Assembly: GCA_963811595.1 (NCBI GenBank)
Contig: CAWERW010000015.1
Location: 372,001-436,000, forward strand
Length of the DNA stretch: 64,000 bases
Reading direction: 5' to 3'
DNA from: DASQFQ01 sp963811595
GTDB lineage: Bacteria; Actinomycetota; Thermoleophilia; Solirubrobacterales; Solirubrobacteraceae
Made by a program: the position numbers and the translations under genes. Positions 1 through 7,920 of this stretch are shown in pieces. The notes beneath the pieces are model-generated. The model ran no database searches, was not told the origin of the DNA, and worked only from the letters and a program-made list of their open reading frames with translations. Position 1 is the first letter of the stretch. Each line of letters opens with the position of its first letter.

Positions 1-739
1 TGCGGCCGAGCACCTGGTCCATGTCGGTGAGCAGCGCGGCGCAGGGCAGGCCCGCGCCCTCGGAGACCTCGGCGATCGCTCGCCCGAGCTCGGCCGAGGC
101 CTCGCGCGTGGGCATGAACGCGCCGGAGCCGGCCTTGATGTCCATGACGAGCGCGTCGAGCCCCTCGGCGAGCTTCTTGGACAGGATCGAGGCGACGATC
201 AGCGGGATCGACTCGACGGTGCCGGTGGCGTCGCGCAGCGCGTAGAGGCGCCGGTCGGCGGGCGCGAGCTCGGCGGTCTGGCCGACGATCGCGCAGCCGG
301 TCTCGGCCACGACTGCGCGCAGGCGCTCGAGCTGGGGCCGCGAGTCGTAGCCGGGGATCGAGTCGAGCTTGTCGAGCGTGCCGCCGGTGTGGCCGAGCCC
401 GCGGCCCGAGATCATCGGCACGTAGGCGCCGCAGGCGGCCAGCAGCGGGGCGAGGATCAGCGACACCTTGTCCCCGACGCCGCCGGTCGAGTGCTTGTCG
501 ACGACCGGGCCGGGGAGGTCCCAGCTCAGCACCGAGCCGGAGTCGCGCATCCCCGTGGTCAGCGCGACGCGCTCGCGCGGCTCGAGGTCGCGGAAGAAGA
601 CCGCCATCGCGAACGCGGCGGCCTGCCCGTCGGTGATGCCGCCGTCGGCGATGCCCTGCACGAACCAGGCGATCTCCTCGTCGGAGAGCGCGCCGCCGTC
701 GCGCTTCTTGCGGATCAGCTCCTGGGCGAAGAACGTCAC
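1..739 (-). CDS. deoA: thymidine phosphorylase (pyrimidine-nucleoside phosphorylase), C-terminus beyond window
   Basis: Cleaves thymidine (and likely uridine) with phosphate to the free base and (deoxy)ribose-1-phosphate in cytoplasmic nucleoside salvage. About 246 N-terminal residues are visible; the gene runs off the left edge. The glycine-rich phosphate-binding signature DKHSTGGVGDK lies at residues 81-91, followed by SGRGLGHTGGTLDKLDSIPG at about 110-129, both diagnostic of the DeoA/Pdp family. The helical N-terminal domain starts ELIRKKRDGGALS as in homologues. The GTG start at 739 overlaps the stop of the purine nucleoside phosphorylase gene (GTGA), so the two are translationally coupled. 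It is the last visible gene of a nucleoside-salvage operon. Identification is firm; substrate preference between thymidine and uridine cannot be decided from this part. Confidence 0.95.
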   Translation of the reverse strand, partial: MTFFAQELIRKKRDGGALSDEEIAWFVQGIADGGITDGQAAAFAMAVFFRDLEPRERVALTTGMRDSGSVLSWDLPGPVVDKHSTGGVGDKVSLILAPLLAACGAYVPMISGRGLGHTGGTLDKLDSIPGYDSRPQLERLRAVVAETGCAIVGQTAELAPADRRLYALRDATGTVESIPLIVASILSKKLAEGLDALVMDIKAGSGAFMPTREASAELGRAIAEVSEGAGLPCAALLTDMDQVLGR

Positions 740-1551
740 AGGCGGCTCGCCACCCACCTGCGCAGCAGCGGGCCGAGCTCGGCGGCGCCCCGCTTGCCCT
801 CCTCGAGCGTCTGCTCGTGCGAGAGCGCGACCTCGCCCATGCCCTCGGCGAGGTTCGTGACCACGCTGACCGCCGCGACCCTGAGGCCGCAGTGGCGCGC
901 GACGATCGCCTCGGGGACGGTGCTCATCCCCACGAGGTCGGCGCCGAGCGTGCGGAACGCGCGGATCTCCGCCGGCGTCTCGAAGCTCGGGCCGCTGACC
1001 GCGAGGTAGACCCCGTCGTGCAGCGTCGTGCCGAGCTCGTCGGCCGCGCGGTGCAGGCCGGCGCGCAGCTCGGGGTCGTAGGCCTCGGAGAGGCTGGGGA
1101 AGCGCGGGCCGACCGCCTCGTCGTTCGCGCCCACGAGCGGGTTGAAGCCCTGGAGGTTGATGTGGTCGGTCAGGGCGACGAGGCTGCCCGGCCCGGCCTC
1201 GGGGCGCAGCGAGCCGGCGGCGTTGGTGAGCAGGAGGCTCTCGGCTCCGAGCAGGCGCAGCGCGCGGATCGGGGTCGTGACGGCGGCCGCCTCGATCCCC
1301 TCGTAGACGTGCGAGCGGCCCTGGAAGCAGGCGACCGGCACGCCGTCGAGCGTGCCGAGCGCGAGCGCGCCCGCGTGGCCGTGGACGGTCCCGACGCGGA
1401 AGCCGGTGATGTCGGAGTAGGGGATCTGGACCGCGTCCTCGAGCTCCTCGACGAGCGCGCCGAGGCCGGAGCCGAGCACCATGCCGAGCCGCGGGCGGAA
1501 GCCGGGCGCGCGCTGCTCGATCGCCGCGGCGGCCTCGGCGGGCCGGCTCAT
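736..1551 (-). CDS. punA: purine-nucleoside phosphorylase (PNP-I/XapA-type)
   Basis: Phosphorolysis of purine (deoxy)nucleosides to base and (deoxy)ribose-1-phosphate. The 271-residue product has the trimeric-PNP hallmarks: phosphate-binding GSGLG at residues 27-31, GRSHVYEG at 78-85, the base-binding VSGPSFETPAEIR segment, and GMSTVPEAIVARH in the C-terminal third. Length is typical for the family. The ATG at 1551 overlaps the stop of the upstream cytidine deaminase fusion (ATGA) and its own stop overlaps the start of deoA (GTGA), so all three enzymes are made from one tightly coupled message. The product sugar phosphates feed the same pool as the neighbouring pyrimidine enzymes. Confidence 0.95.
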   Translation of the reverse strand: MSRPAEAAAAIEQRAPGFRPRLGMVLGSGLGALVEELEDAVQIPYSDITGFRVGTVHGHAGALALGTLDGVPVACFQGRSHVYEGIEAAAVTTPIRALRLLGAESLLLTNAAGSLRPEAGPGSLVALTDHINLQGFNPLVGANDEAVGPRFPSLSEAYDPELRAGLHRAADELGTTLHDGVYLAVSGPSFETPAEIRAFRTLGADLVGMSTVPEAIVARHCGLRVAAVSVVTNLAEGMGEVALSHEQTLEEGKRGAAELGPLLRRWVASRL

Positions 1552-2450
1552 GCGAGGTGCTCCGGCCCGAAGGAGAACGGCAGCAGCTCGCCGAGCGAGG
1601 TCGTGCGGCGCACGCGCTCCATGTCCGCGAGGTGGATCGGCGCGTCGTCGGGCGTGAACTCGCGCAGCCGCTGGCGGCAGCCGCCGCACGGCGGGCACTC
1701 CTGGTCGCTCGGCGCGGCGACCACGACCTCGGCCACCCGCCCGCCGCCGCCCGCCACCATCGCGCCGATCGCCGACGCCTCCGCGCACTGCCCCTGCGGG
1801 TAGGCGGCGTTCTCGACGTTGGCGCCGGCGAAGCGGCGGCCGTCCTCGGTGCGCACGGCGGCGCCGACCGGGAAGTCGGAGTACGGCGCGTACGCGCGCG
1901 ACGCCGCCTCGCGCGCCATGGCGAGCAGCTCGGGGTCCGGGGCGGCGGCCCGCGCGGCGTCCGCGTACGAGCCGTCGCGCAGCTCCCTGATGTGCAGCGC
2001 GTCGCGCAGCTGTTGCACCTGCGCGTGCTCGCGTGACAGATCCGAGTCGGCTTCCGCGACCGCCTCGAGCTCGACGAACGAGCCGAGGCCGCTGACCTCG
2101 TCGAGGTGGATGCGCACCGTCTCCCACAGCAGCAGGTGGCGGCGCTTCTCGACCACGACGTCGACACCGAGCGACTCGGTCAGGGCCGGCAGCAGGCCCT
2201 CGGGCGCCGGCACCACCCGGTACGCGGAGACGCGGACGGACGCGTCGTCGGGGCGCGAGTACGAGATCAGGTGCGTCCCGCCCGGCTCCTCCTCGCGCAG
2301 CTTCAGGCGCCCCTCGCCGACGCGGAAGTAGGTGTCGCGCTGGACGATCACCCCCTGGTCGGCGGCGCCGAGCGCGAGCGCGCGCTCGAGCGTGCGCGCC
2401 GGCTCCGGGTCGGTCGCCTTCAGCTCGACGTTGCGGCGCGGCCCGCTCAC
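1548..2450 (-). CDS. cdd: CYTH-domain protein fused to cytidine deaminase
   Basis: One uninterrupted 300-residue frame carries two domains. Residues 1 to about 155 look like a CYTH (class IV adenylate cyclase/thiamine-triphosphatase) domain: NVELKATD at 7-14, QRDTYFRVGEGRLKLRE at 37-53, LISYSRPD at 61-68 and FVELEA at 125-130. Residues about 171-300 are a homotetrameric-type cytidine deaminase: NVENAAYPQG at 211-220, the CAE active site at 222-224 (zinc ligand Cys222, catalytic Glu224) and PCGGC at 254-258 supplying the other two zinc cysteines. The deaminase's own first helix (PDPELLAMAREA) lies in frame upstream of the nearest internal ATG at 1919, which argues that the fusion is real rather than two genes. 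The GTG start at 2450 lies 9 nt after a TATAGC box, so a leaderless start is likely. What the CYTH half does is unknown; its nucleotide or polyphosphate chemistry would suit a nucleotide-salvage setting. Confidence 0.9.
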   Translation of the reverse strand: MSGPRRNVELKATDPEPARTLERALALGAADQGVIVQRDTYFRVGEGRLKLREEEPGGTHLISYSRPDDASVRVSAYRVVPAPEGLLPALTESLGVDVVVEKRRHLLLWETVRIHLDEVSGLGSFVELEAVAEADSDLSREHAQVQQLRDALHIRELRDGSYADAARAAAPDPELLAMAREAASRAYAPYSDFPVGAAVRTEDGRRFAGANVENAAYPQGQCAEASAIGAMVAGGGGRVAEVVVAAPSDQECPPCGGCRQRLREFTPDDAPIHLADMERVRRTTSLGELLPFSFGPEHLA

Positions 2451-2460
2451 CGGCCCGAGG

Positions 2461-2467
2461 CTATAGC
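2461..2467. promoter_or_regulatory. shared palindromic -10 element for divergent leaderless transcripts
   Basis: The 27 bp between the GTG starts at 2450 (minus) and 2478 (plus) contain CTATAG, which is its own reverse complement. Read on the plus strand TATAGC ends 10 nt before the upp GTG; read on the minus strand TATAGC ends 9 nt before the deaminase GTG. There is no room for a Shine-Dalgarno plus promoter on either side, so both messages are probably leaderless and use the same hexamer on opposite strands. Confidence 0.55.
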
Positions 2468-2477
2468 GTGCGCCCGC

Positions 2478-3104
2478 GTGGACGGAGTGACCGTCGTCGA
2501 TCACCCGCTCGTGGCCCGCCATCTCAGCGTGCTGCGCGACGAGGCGACGCCGAGCGGCGAGTTCCGCCGCCGCCTCCGCGAGGCCGCGATGCTCATCGGC
2601 TTCGAGGCGCTGCGCGACCTGCGCCTCGAGGAGATCGACGTCGCCACGCCGCTCGAGACGACGCGCGGCGCGCGCCTCGGCGACGACATCGTCGTGATCG
2701 CGATCCTGCGCGCCGGGCTCGGCATGGTCGAGGGCTTCCTCGGGCTGATGCCGGAGGCGCGCGTCGGCCACCTCGGCATGTACCGCGACGAGGCCGAGCT
2801 CTCGCCGGTGGGCTACTACGAGTCGATCCCCACCCACGGCCCCGAGGCCGAGATCGTGCTCGTCGACCCGATGCTCGCCACCGGCGGCAGCGCGGCCAGC
2901 GCGCTGGCCCGCCTCAAGGAGCGCGGCGCGAAGCGACTGCGCTTCGTCTGCCTCGTCGCCGCGCCGGAAGGCATCGAGAAGGTGCGCGGCGAGCACCCCG
3001 ACGTGCCGATCTTCTGCGCCTCCGTCGACCGCGAGCTCGACGAGCGGGGCTACATCCGCCCCGGGCTCGGCGACGCCGGCGATCGCCAGTACGGCACGGA
3101 CTAG
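2478..3104 (+). CDS. upp: uracil phosphoribosyltransferase
   Basis: Converts uracil and PRPP to UMP, recovering the base released by the divergent phosphorylase operon. The 208-residue length is the usual Upp size. The PRPP-binding loop DPMLATGGSA is at residues 130-139, the RAGLGM segment at 78-83, and the uracil-binding C-terminal stretch GYIRPGLGDAGDR is intact. GTG at 2478 is preferred; a second in-frame GTG follows at 2487. The stop codon overlaps that of the convergent phoD gene in a CTAG tetranucleotide. Identification is secure. Confidence 0.95.
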   Translation: MDGVTVVDHPLVARHLSVLRDEATPSGEFRRRLREAAMLIGFEALRDLRLEEIDVATPLETTRGARLGDDIVVIAILRAGLGMVEGFLGLMPEARVGHLGMYRDEAELSPVGYYESIPTHGPEAEIVLVDPMLATGGSAASALARLKERGAKRLRFVCLVAAPEGIEKVRGEHPDVPIFCASVDRELDERGYIRPGLGDAGDRQYGTD

Positions 3105-4675
3105 GCGAGCACCTCGACCGCGTTGGTCCCGCGCGCGACGCGGAAGCGCGCGAGCGTGAACGACGCCGAGCGCGGCTCGGCGATCGTGCGCGGCGCGCGG
3201 TACTGGACGAGCAGCTCGTTCGCGCGCGCCTCGAGCACGCCGTAGCCCTTGTACTGCTGGTTGGAGAACTTGATGTGCGGGTTGGCGCCGCGCACCACCG
3301 AGTCGGCCGGGAACGAGATCACGCTCCCGCCGTCCTCGCCGTACTGGTCGGCGATGCCGCGCGAGGTGATCGCGCCGCCGACGAACTCGGTCGCCACCGC
3401 GCCCGGCTCGCCCGGCCCCTCGCGGCCCGAGGGCGTCACGTTGCCGGCGAAGAACGTGTGGATGTCGCCGGTCAGGAACGACACGCCGCCGATCCCGCGC
3501 GAGCCGATGAAGTCGAGCAGCTCGCGGCGCTCGGCCTTGTAGCCGTCCCACGAGTCGTAGGTGAACGAGGCGCCGCGCGGCGCCACCTCGAGCGCCATCA
3601 CCATCAGCGGGTTGGCGACGAGCTTCCAGGTGGCGGAGGAGGCGGCGAGCCCGCCCGTGAACCACGCCTTCTGCTCGGGGCCGAGCATCGTGCGGCCGGG
3701 CGCCTCGGCCTCCGGGCAGGGCTCGACCACGGGGTCGCCGCACGGCTGGTCTGAGCGGTAGCGGCGCTGGTCGAGCACGAACAGCTCGGCGTGGCGGCCG
3801 AGGCGGGCGTTGCCGTAGACCCGGTCGCCGTCGCGCAGCATCGGCATGTGCTCGAAGAACGCCTGGTAGCCGTTGGCGCGGCGCTCGAGGAACGGCACGC
3901 GGTTGACCGGCGACTGGTCGCCCTCGTGGTCGGCGGCGTAGTTGTCCTCGACCTCGTGGTCGTCCCAGGTGGAGAGCAGCGAGTGGGTCTCGCGCACGCG
4001 CAGGAGGTTCGAGTCCGTGTGGTAGAGCCGGTACTTGTCGCGGTACTCGGCGAGCGTCTGGACGTCGCCGTCGCGGTTCGGACCCGTCGAGTCCTTCCGC
4101 GGCGCGCCGTCCTCGTAGTAGTTCTTCTCGTAGACGTAGTCGCCGAGGCAGACGACGACGTCGAGGTCCTGCTCCTCCGCCAGCGCGGCGTGCGCCGTGT
4201 AGAAGCCGCTGTTGTACTCCTGGCAGGAGAAGAAGCCGACCCGGGTCGGCTCGTTGGAGTCGGCCGGCCGCAGCGTGCGGAAGCGCCCGACCGGCGACGA
4301 CCGGTCGCAGGTGAGGAAGCGGTAGTAGTAGGCCTCGCCGGGGCGCAGCCGGGCGCTCTCGAGCCGGACGTTGACCGCGTAGTCGTGGGCGGGGCTCGGG
4401 TTGACGCTGTGGCGCGCGAGCACCGAGCGGAAGTCGGGGTCGGCGGCGACCTCGTACTGGATCAGCCCCGGGCGCTCGAGCTGGGAGAGCTTCGTCCACA
4501 GCGTGATGCCGTTCGTCGACGGCTGGCCGGAGGCGACGCTCTGGGCGAAGACGCCGCCGCGGGCGACCTCGGTGCCGCTCTGGCCGAGCGCGCTGCGCCA
4601 GTTGCCGGTGAGCGCGACGACGCCGGCGCCGGCGGCGCCGGCCAGGAGGCTGCGGCGGGTGAAGGGTGCGTTCAC
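3101..4675 (-). CDS. phoD: alkaline phosphatase D family phosphodiesterase (PhoD), Tat-exported
   Basis: Secreted metallophosphatase acting on phosphate mono/diesters outside the membrane. The start region reads NAPFTRRSLLAGAAGAGVVALTG, a twin-arginine signal peptide. After a PhoD N-terminal beta domain come the metal-binding motifs VVCLGDYVYE, STWDDHEVEDNY, and near the C-terminus FLTGDIHTFFAGN with the last histidines. I chose GTG 4675, just before the Tat motif; ATG 4714 would add 13 residues (MYTRRCRAAASLL) and falls in the palindrome between the divergent genes. Product 524 residues from GTG, normal for PhoD. Divergent from another phosphatase-fold gene, so probably part of a phosphate-scavenging block, although no Pho box is recognisable. 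Confidence 0.9.
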   Translation of the reverse strand: MNAPFTRRSLLAGAAGAGVVALTGNWRSALGQSGTEVARGGVFAQSVASGQPSTNGITLWTKLSQLERPGLIQYEVAADPDFRSVLARHSVNPSPAHDYAVNVRLESARLRPGEAYYYRFLTCDRSSPVGRFRTLRPADSNEPTRVGFFSCQEYNSGFYTAHAALAEEQDLDVVVCLGDYVYEKNYYEDGAPRKDSTGPNRDGDVQTLAEYRDKYRLYHTDSNLLRVRETHSLLSTWDDHEVEDNYAADHEGDQSPVNRVPFLERRANGYQAFFEHMPMLRDGDRVYGNARLGRHAELFVLDQRRYRSDQPCGDPVVEPCPEAEAPGRTMLGPEQKAWFTGGLAASSATWKLVANPLMVMALEVAPRGASFTYDSWDGYKAERRELLDFIGSRGIGGVSFLTGDIHTFFAGNVTPSGREGPGEPGAVATEFVGGAITSRGIADQYGEDGGSVISFPADSVVRGANPHIKFSNQQYKGYGVLEARANELLVQYRAPRTIAEPRSASFTLARFRVARGTNAVEVLA

Positions 4676-4704
4676 GAGGAGTGAGGCCGCGGCGCGGCAC
4701 CGCC

Positions 4705-4714
4705 GTGTATACAC
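4705..4714. promoter_or_regulatory. GTGTATACAC palindrome between divergent phosphatase genes
   Basis: A perfect 10 bp palindrome sits in the short gap between phoD and the plus-strand phosphatase. TATACA inside it ends 17 nt before the GTG start at 4731 and fits a -10 box; on the other strand it precedes the phoD GTG by about 30 nt. It could be a shared promoter core or an operator. No experimental analogue is known to me. Confidence 0.35.
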
Positions 4715-4730
4715 AACAACCGAGTTTCCG

Positions 4731-6881
4731 GTGTCACCAGCCCGTGCCCTCCTCCTCGCCGTCCTGGCGCTGCTCCTCGCGGCGGCGCCCGCGCGCGCCC
4801 AGGCGCCCGCTCCCCCGCTCGTCTACGTGTTCGTGGTCGACGGGCTCGACGGCGACGCGGTCGACGCGGGGCAGGCGCCGTTCCTCGCGTCGCTGCTGCG
4901 GGGGGACGACGGCTCGCGGGCGACGTACTGGCGCGAGTCGCGCTCGATCATGGTCGCCGAGACGAACCCGAACCACGTCGCGATGGCGACCGGCGCCTAC
5001 GCCGACGGGTCGGGGATCCCGGGCAACGCGTTCGCGGTCCGCGGCGCGACCGACGGCGGGACGTGCCCGGCGGCGACGAGCCCGTCGGCGCCGCCGGCGG
5101 AGACCGACGGCCAGTCGCCGGGCTGCCTGCGGGCGGAGACGTTCTTCGCGGCGATCGAGCGGTCGGCGCCCGGGCTCGTCACGGCGGGGATCTTCGGCAA
5201 GCCCAAGCTCGCCCGCATCTTCGCGGGGCGCGACGCGACGCCGGGGCGATACGACGCCGACTATCTGTGGACGCCGTGCCTGCCCAGCGGCGACGAGACG
5301 CCGTACTGCAAGGAGGTGCCGGCGCGCCCGAACGACGGCTACACGCTGAACGACAGCACCGTCATGGACGAGGTCATGCGGACCGTGCGCGAGGGCGTGC
5401 GCGGGGACGGGAAGACGTTCACCGGCGGCGGCGCGCGGCCGAGCCTGACGTTCGTGAACTTCCCGGGCGTCGACTCCGCGGGCCACGGGGCCGGGCGCGG
5501 CCCCGCCTACGACACCGCGGTCGGCGCGGCCGACGGCGAGATCGAGCGCTTCGTGGCGCAGCAGAAGCAGCTCGGGCTGTGGGGGCGCAGCGTGATCGTG
5601 CTGCTCTCGGACCACTCGATGGAGACGACCCCGCAGAAGAGCTCGCTGACCGCGCGCTTCACGGCGGCGGGGATCTCCTCGGACGACTACGCGATCGTGC
5701 AGAACGGCTCGGCGGCGTTCGTCTACGCGGTGCGCCGCGACGCCGGGCGCTTCGCGCTGCTGAAGCGGCTGCGCGCGGCGGCGCTCGGCGACTCCGCGGC
5801 GCCGCTGGCGGGGCCGCCCGCCTTCGAGGCGCTGTACCGCGAGCCGAACCCCGAGGACGGCGCGAGCGCGCACACGCTTGGGACGATGCACCCGGCGTGG
5901 CGGCTCGGCGGGGATCGCACCGGCGACCTCGTGGTCACCGCGCGCGGGCCGGACGGCGCGTTCAACGAGCCGAACCCGCTGACCGGCAACCACGGCGGGC
6001 CGCAGACGCGCGACAACTTCTTCGCCGCCATCGGGGGCGGTGCGCTGGTGCGGCCGCAGGCGATCGCGGGCGCGGTCGATCCGCGCTTCGACGACACCGA
6101 GCGCAACCCGGGGCAGTCGGAGAACGTCGACGTCGCGCCGACCGTCACGCGCCTGCTCGGCGTGCGGGCGCCGGCGCAGAGCGCCGGGCGCTTCCTGTCC
6201 GAGGCGTTCGACCTCGGGCTGCTGCCGCGGGCGGCGGCCGGCGGGGCGGACGGGCGCGCGTGCGCGCGCTCGTCGGGCTTCCGGTCGGCGTCGGTGCGGC
6301 CGAGCGGCCGTGGGCTGCGCTTCGCGTTCGCGCGGCGCGGGCGCGGCGGGGTGACCGCCGACGTCTTCCAGGCCTCGATCGGCCGGCGCCTGCTCGGCAA
6401 CCGCCGGATCGCGCACTTCGGCGGGCGACGGAAGTCGTTCCGCTGGGCCGGGCGGCGCGCTCGTGACGGCCAGCTGTTCGCGCGCCTGCGCGTGGTGGGG
6501 CCGGACGGACGCGCCGACGTGCGGCGCTTCGCGCTCGCGCGGCGGCGCGGGCGGTTCGCGCGGCGGCCCGCGTTCTACCGCCGCGCGTCGTGCGGCGCGA
6601 TCTCCTCCTTCAAGCTCGAGCGGCCGGTGTTCGGCGGGCGCTCGAACGCCGAGGTCGACGTGACCTACCGGCTCGCCGGCCGCGGGCGCACGACGCTCGA
6701 GCTGCTGCGAGGCTCGCGCCCCGTGCGCCGCCTCGCCCCGACCCGTGTGCGCGCGGCCAACCGGGCCCACCGCGTCCGGATCGCCGCGGAGGGCCTGCGC
6801 CGCGGCGACTTTCGAGTGCGGCTGACGGTGCGGGCCGGCGGGAAGACGACGAGGGCGGTCTTGACCGCGAGGAAGCTGTGA
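4731..6881 (+). CDS. secreted alkaline-phosphatase-superfamily protein (type I phosphodiesterase/nucleotide pyrophosphatase-like) with Arg-rich C-terminal domain
   Basis: Residues 1 to about 25 (SPARALLLAVLALLLAAAPARAQA) form a Sec signal peptide starting from GTG 4731. The catalytic part runs to about residue 500: VYVFVVDGLDGD with a metal-binding Asp, SIMVAETNPNHVAMATGAY with the region that carries the nucleophile in this fold, LTFVNFPGVDSAGHGAG and VIVLLSDHSMETT with the remaining metal ligands, and GNHGGPQTRDNFF. These match the type I phosphodiesterase/phosphopentomutase-like clan. From about residue 505 a basic domain with two cysteines follows (LLGNRRIAHFGGRRKSFRW, FYRRASC, FKLERPVFGG), and it is repeated as the main body of the next gene. 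Its stop overlaps that gene's GTG. Substrate unknown; location suggests extracellular phosphate or nucleotide hydrolysis. Confidence 0.85.
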   Translation: MSPARALLLAVLALLLAAAPARAQAPAPPLVYVFVVDGLDGDAVDAGQAPFLASLLRGDDGSRATYWRESRSIMVAETNPNHVAMATGAYADGSGIPGNAFAVRGATDGGTCPAATSPSAPPAETDGQSPGCLRAETFFAAIERSAPGLVTAGIFGKPKLARIFAGRDATPGRYDADYLWTPCLPSGDETPYCKEVPARPNDGYTLNDSTVMDEVMRTVREGVRGDGKTFTGGGARPSLTFVNFPGVDSAGHGAGRGPAYDTAVGAADGEIERFVAQQKQLGLWGRSVIVLLSDHSMETTPQKSSLTARFTAAGISSDDYAIVQNGSAAFVYAVRRDAGRFALLKRLRAAALGDSAAPLAGPPAFEALYREPNPEDGASAHTLGTMHPAWRLGGDRTGDLVVTARGPDGAFNEPNPLTGNHGGPQTRDNFFAAIGGGALVRPQAIAGAVDPRFDDTERNPGQSENVDVAPTVTRLLGVRAPAQSAGRFLSEAFDLGLLPRAAAGGADGRACARSSGFRSASVRPSGRGLRFAFARRGRGGVTADVFQASIGRRLLGNRRIAHFGGRRKSFRWAGRRARDGQLFARLRVVGPDGRADVRRFALARRRGRFARRPAFYRRASCGAISSFKLERPVFGGRSNAEVDVTYRLAGRGRTTLELLRGSRPVRRLAPTRVRAANRAHRVRIAAEGLRRGDFRVRLTVRAGGKTTRAVLTARKL

Positions 6882-7630
6882 AGGGCGCGCTCGTCGCGGT
6901 CCTCATCGCGCTCGCCGCGGGCGGGACGTGGCTCGCCTTCGGCGGCACCGACGAGTGCCGTGCGCAGGGCGGCGGCGGGGACGTCGAGCCGCGGGCCGGC
7001 TGCGCGGGAGGCTCCGCGACGGCCTGCGCGGCGAACGCCGGCTTCGTGCGCGCGGCCGCGGTGCCGCGGGGGCGGAACGTGCGCTTCCGCTTCACGCGCC
7101 GGCTGAAGCGGCCGGTGACGGTCGAGGTGTTCCAGTCCGCAACCGGCCGGCGGATCCTCGGCAACCGGCGGATCGCGCGCTTCACGCGGAAGTCGCGGTC
7201 GTTCACCTGGAACGGCCGCCGGGCGCGCGACGGGTACCTGTTCGCGCGCTTCCGCGTCGGCAAGGACGTGCGGCGCAGCGTGCTCGTGCGCCGCGGCGGC
7301 CGCTTCAAGCGCGGGCGCAGCTTCTACCGCCGCGCGAGCTGCGCGACGCTCGCCCAGTTCAAGCTCGAGCGGCCGGTGTTCGGCGGGCCGCGCAACCGCG
7401 CGCTCGGGATCGCCTATCGCGTGGCCGTCCGCGCGCGGGTGAGCGTGGTCGTGCGGCGCGGCCGCAAGGTCGTACGCCGCTTCCGCACGCGTACGGAACG
7501 CGCGCGCGAGACCGTGCGCCTGCGCCTCGCCTCCGAGAAGCTCCGCCGCGGCCGCCACCGCGTGACGATCACGGTGCGGCCCGAGCGCGGCGTCGCGACC
7601 CGGGCGTCGCTGTACGCGCAGCGGCTCTGA
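6878..7630 (+). CDS. secreted Arg-rich protein, stand-alone paralogue of the preceding C-terminal domain
   Basis: A 250-residue protein beginning at GTG 6878 (GTGA overlap with the upstream stop). Residues 1 to about 20 (KGALVAVLIALAAGGTWLAF) form a membrane anchor or signal peptide. Residues about 50-250 align along their length with the last ~210 residues of the upstream phosphatase: ILGNRRIARFTRKSRSFTW, RRARDGYLFARFRV, GRSFYRRASC and FKLERPVFGG are shared almost exactly. The domain is very basic with conserved cysteines and beta-rich character; I do not recognise a named family. It may be a cell-surface or matrix-binding module. The 3' end overlaps a convergent small gene by about 60 bp. 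Confidence 0.8.
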   Translation: MKGALVAVLIALAAGGTWLAFGGTDECRAQGGGGDVEPRAGCAGGSATACAANAGFVRAAAVPRGRNVRFRFTRRLKRPVTVEVFQSATGRRILGNRRIARFTRKSRSFTWNGRRARDGYLFARFRVGKDVRRSVLVRRGGRFKRGRSFYRRASCATLAQFKLERPVFGGPRNRALGIAYRVAVRARVSVVVRRGRKVVRRFRTRTERARETVRLRLASEKLRRGRHRVTITVRPERGVATRASLYAQRL

Positions 7631-7906
7631 GCGGGCGGATCAGGAACACGCCGGCCACGCCCAGCGCGAGCGCCAGGAGCACGCCCTCCGGCCACAGCAG
7701 GTTGCCACCGTCGGCGGCGACGGGCTCCGAGGCCGGTGCGGCGTCGATCAGGCCCGCGGCCGGGTACGGCTCGGCGCCGGCTGTCGACTTGCGGATCAGC
7801 GCGGCCTGCTCGGCCGTCATCTCGTACCACGCGCCGTCCTCGTAGCGGACGGCACGGTGGCGAGGGCGAGGGCGGCGACCGCCGCCGGGATGAGCCTGCG
7901 GTGCAT
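7569..7906 (-). pseudogene. small secreted membrane protein gene with an apparent single-base frameshift
   Basis: An ATG at 7906 with a good ribosome-binding site (GAAGGGAG, 6 nt spacing) begins a clear signal peptide, MHRRLIPAAVAALALATVP, but this frame stops at 7817. The next reading frame continues directly with VRYEDGAWYEMTAEQAALIRKST, a low-complexity Ala/Pro stretch and a single transmembrane helix (GVLLALALGVAGVFLIRPLRAA), ending at 7569. Adding one base near 7850 joins both halves into a type I membrane protein of about 112 residues. It is the third gene of the ECF sigma operon, 14 nt after the anti-sigma stop. It could be a real pseudogene or an assembly indel. No function recognised. 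Confidence 0.6.
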
Positions 7907-7920
7907 GTTGCGCTCCCTTC

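Noticed and set aside
736..4700. Very long open frames antisense or out of frame to the nucleoside-salvage and phoD genes
   Set aside because: They are Arg/Ala/Pro-rich shadows produced by extreme GC3; the opposing frames contain complete enzyme motifs.
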